DNA of 16,452 nt, taken from Bacteroidota bacterium. GTDB taxonomy: Bacteria; Bacteroidota; Bacteroidia; Chitinophagales; Saprospiraceae. The stretch covers positions 1 through 16,452 of the forward strand of contig JAJRQS010000075.1 of assembly GCA_024280135.1 (NCBI GenBank), in the 5' to 3' direction. The notes beneath the pieces were generated by a model. The model did no database searches. It was not told the origin of the DNA and saw nothing but the letters and a program-made list of their open reading frames with translations. Position numbers and translations under genes: made by a program. Position 1 is the first letter of the stretch. The number at the start of each line of letters is the position of its first letter. Shown here piece after piece: positions 14,247 to 16,452 of this stretch.

Positions 14247-16310
14247 TTAATCCATTTTTACAAAACGCTTGTATTGACCATTGCCAAGTTTTAAGACATA
14301 CATACCAGCAGGAAGGTCACTGATGTTAAAATCTACACTTGAAGCCCCTTTAGTTAATTCCTTATTTTCCGAAAGGAATACTTGACCGCGTGCATCATAA
14401 ATGCTTACATTAATGTCCGCATCCTCATCTAGAATAATTCTAGCTGTGATAAAATCATTAGCGGGATTCGGGTAAATATCATGAATAGATGTTGCTATAT
14501 GGTTCGTAGTAAGTGGAGCCGCTTGAACTGCCGCCTCACCACAATTAACTTCCATGATATAAGTAAGTGCAACCCACTGATTAACCATTTGCCAAGTGCC
14601 TGCCCAAAAGTTAATAGCGGCAAAATCATTTATCTCAGAGTTTCCATAACTTAAATCTAGAGAAACAGTTTCTCCGTTTGGCCATGCGCCAGTACCTTCT
14701 TCTAGCTCATCCGAGAAACCGATGAAAGGTTGGTTTTGACCCATCGCATCTTTGATGAAATCATTTTCTGCTTGCGTAGAGATAACCGTTAAATATCCTC
14801 CGTCAGCTATTGCCTGAAATTTTGCTTGAGTCCATTGAGTCTGTGCGTCTGACAAGTAATAAGAGTGACCATTAAAATCGCCTAATAGGGTATAGCCTGC
14901 AATTGCACCACAAGAAGCCCCACCTTCTGAACCAACCAGAATATCAAATGAACAAGTAGCCGTATTACCACAATCATCTGATGCAGTGTAAGTTACTACA
15001 TGATTACCTTGTACAAAAGCAGTTCCAGAATCTTGCCCAAGCGTTTGTGTGATAGTTGGATTTGGCGTTAAGGCACAGGTAGTCGTAGTCGTAGGTAAAT
15101 CCCAAGTAACGACTACATCAGTATTTCCTTCTAAGATGGTCGCCTCAATAGTATTGGGACAAGTAATTGTAACCTCAGTTGCAGGAGGCGCGCCACAATC
15201 AACTTCCATGATGTATTTTTTATAAACAAATCCATTCACCATGACCCATTGACCATTCCAAAAATTCATAACAGCGTAATCACTTTCTGCATCGTTTCCA
15301 TAACTTAAATCAAGTGAAGAAGATTCTCCATTTGCCCATGCTCCAGTACCTTCTGTGTCAGCATCATTATAACCGATAAAGACCATGTTGTTTCCAAGAT
15401 GCAATTGAACAAAAGCATTTTCATTTTGAGAATTCATCGTGACCAAAGAACCACCAGCAGCTTCCGCAAAAGCTTTGGCATCTGTCCAAGTAGAAGCATC
15501 ATCAGACATATAATATCCATGCCCTTCGAAAGTTCCAAAGAATGTATAACCATCTATCTCGCCACATCCTTCAAGAGCAGGCTCTGTAACCGTGACGGTA
15601 AAAGTACACTCTGATAAGCTATTGCAGCTATCTGTTGCTTGATATTCAATAGTATAGATGCCGGGAAAGAAAGTAGAGCCTGATGTCTCACCACTTTTTT
15701 GCGTAAGCGTAATGACATCACTAATCGTACAATCTGTAGAAACAGTCGGTAAATCCCAAGACATTTCAACGCTATATTCACCGGCAGGTACTTCCATCCA
15801 TAGATTAGATGGACAATTAATAACTAATTCAGAAGTGATCGCATTACAAGGCATTTCGATGACATATTTTGCAGATCTAAAATAATGATCTAATATCCAT
15901 TGCCCATCCCATGGCGTCATAAAACCAAAATTATGGACATCGTCATTCGGTGCGCACCATGAACAAGTGCTAAAGTTGGAGTAATCAAAGGCATCTCCAT
16001 TTATCCAATATGGCTCTCCTTCAGTATCTAAGTCCGTCGCACCAATAGCGATGATGTCTGAAACGAGCTCATGTAGAAAGTCATTCTCTTCTTGCGAATT
16101 GATTGAAACTAAGTTTTGTCCATTTGCTTGCGCTAAAAGATTGGCTTGAGTCCAGTTTAAATTACTGACATCACTTAGGTAATACCCATGCCCTTCAAAC
16201 TCTCCTAGCTTAGTGAATCCCGGAATGGGTTGTGAGCAATCTTGTGCATTTGCTTGCGCAAAAAAGAAGAGTAATAAAAGAGCAAAGAATGGTTGTAAAG
16301 TTCTGATCAT
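14247..16310 (-). CDS. Secreted C-type lectin-like/HYR repeat protein with T9SS sorting domain
   Basis: A 687-residue exported protein. Signal peptide 1-22 (cut at ANA-QD). Then alternating modules: C-type lectin-like domain (CTLD) about 29-155, HYR-type Ig domain 160-243, CTLD 253-372, HYR 377-458, CTLD 470-590, and a T9SS type A sorting domain 607-687 (IYPNP 612-616, PAGMYVLKLGNGQYKRFVKMD). CTLD signatures are the opening GHxYYLSD, WTxAKxxAxxxGGxLVTxxSQxENxF, the FIGYNDADTEGTGAWANGE turn and xFWNGQWxMVN..YIMEVxCG. The usual calcium-binding WND is replaced by W(N/A)G(Q/T)W or WDGQW, so calcium-dependent sugar binding is uncertain. CTLD1 differs most, with an extra Cys pair (STCSWCA, 115-120). 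HYR motifs include CPxxxxxEVPAG and the YxAxDxCGNTAxCxFxIxV end. Probably a surface adhesin or carbohydrate/ligand binder. A perfect terminator follows. Start chosen for the signal peptide. Confidence 0.9.
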   Translation of the reverse strand: MIRTLQPFFALLLLFFFAQANAQDCSQPIPGFTKLGEFEGHGYYLSDVSNLNWTQANLLAQANGQNLVSINSQEENDFLHELVSDIIAIGATDLDTEGEPYWINGDAFDYSNFSTCSWCAPNDDVHNFGFMTPWDGQWILDHYFRSAKYVIEMPCNAITSELVINCPSNLWMEVPAGEYSVEMSWDLPTVSTDCTISDVITLTQKSGETSGSTFFPGIYTIEYQATDSCNSLSECTFTVTVTEPALEGCGEIDGYTFFGTFEGHGYYMSDDASTWTDAKAFAEAAGGSLVTMNSQNENAFVQLHLGNNMVFIGYNDADTEGTGAWANGESSSLDLSYGNDAESDYAVMNFWNGQWVMVNGFVYKKYIMEVDCGAPPATEVTITCPNTIEATILEGNTDVVVTWDLPTTTTTCALTPNPTITQTLGQDSGTAFVQGNHVVTYTASDDCGNTATCSFDILVGSEGGASCGAIAGYTLLGDFNGHSYYLSDAQTQWTQAKFQAIADGGYLTVISTQAENDFIKDAMGQNQPFIGFSDELEEGTGAWPNGETVSLDLSYGNSEINDFAAINFWAGTWQMVNQWVALTYIMEVNCGEAAVQAAPLTTNHIATSIHDIYPNPANDFITARIILDEDADINVSIYDARGQVFLSENKELTKGASSVDFNISDLPAGMYVLKLGNGQYKRFVKMD

Positions 16311-16452
16311 TAGATTAGATTTATTTGTTGCAAATAATAATAAGGCAGGAGGGATGAATTTCAGCTACAAAAGTGCTCATTTTAGTTCGGAGTAGCAATA
16401 TTATTCAAGGTTTATAGGCTAAATTACCCCACGGTAGGCACAGGTTGAATGA

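Noticed and set aside
16331..16339. Promoter box for the lectin gene (minus strand TATTATTTG)
   Set aside because: The spacing is TA-N3-TTTG rather than TA-N2-TTTG and no -33 element is seen, so it is too weak to list.

Overview
The window looks like the chromosome of a Gram-negative Bacteroidota bacterium, probably a marine or activated-sludge type such as Saprospiria; that finer placement is inference. The signs are AT-rich DNA, several Bacteroidota-type -7 promoter boxes (TAnnTTTG), few Shine-Dalgarno sites in front of genes, and three large secreted proteins that end in a type IX secretion (T9SS) C-terminal sorting domain with the VYPNP/IYPNP signature. I saw no tRNA, rRNA, CRISPR array, insertion sequence or phage gene.

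Layout. Positions 1-4292 (plus strand) hold a compact gene run: the 3' end of a probable SWIM zinc-finger protein, a DUF5691-like protein, a MoxR-type AAA+ ATPase and a class III PLP aminotransferase. The first three resemble the SWIM/MoxR ATPase neighbourhood known from the E. coli yeh genes. Positions 4291-4630 are filled by a tandem array of a 22-bp unit, about 16 copies, which begins on the aminotransferase stop codon and ends beside the prfC promoter. Positions 4668-6889 (plus) hold prfC (release factor 3) and a MarC-family membrane protein. Positions 6894-8719 (minus) hold a two-gene unit: a small putative lipoprotein, then a secreted M64-type metallopeptidase with a T9SS domain, overlapping by ATGA. 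Positions 8861-10951 (plus) hold an NlpC/P60 cell-wall hydrolase lipoprotein and a predicted outer-membrane beta-barrel protein.

Positions 10967-16310 (minus) hold two giant T9SS cargo genes. One is a C-type-lectin/HYR repeat protein. The other has an N-terminal beta-rich region, two PKD domains, a GEVED domain and a sorting domain. This second gene is broken as written: the frame changes by one base at an A4 run (12550-12553), so it reads as two open frames. A second A6 run (11043-11048) near the 3' end removes the expected stop, so the frame runs on through its own terminator hairpin. Both sites are repaired by one extra A, which suggests homopolymer sequencing errors, slip mutations or, less likely, -1 recoding.

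How the genes fit together: the right half is a cell-envelope and secretion neighbourhood (T9SS cargo, peptidoglycan hydrolase, barrel protein, lipoprotein). The left half is housekeeping plus the MoxR cluster. The least explained element is the 22-bp array before prfC, in which most units carry AAGGAG, a complement of the 16S anti-Shine-Dalgarno sequence. There are no gene-free stretches over 300 bases except 4293-4667, which is the array plus the prfC promoter. The last 142 bases (16311-16452) lie upstream of the lectin gene and show no gene.
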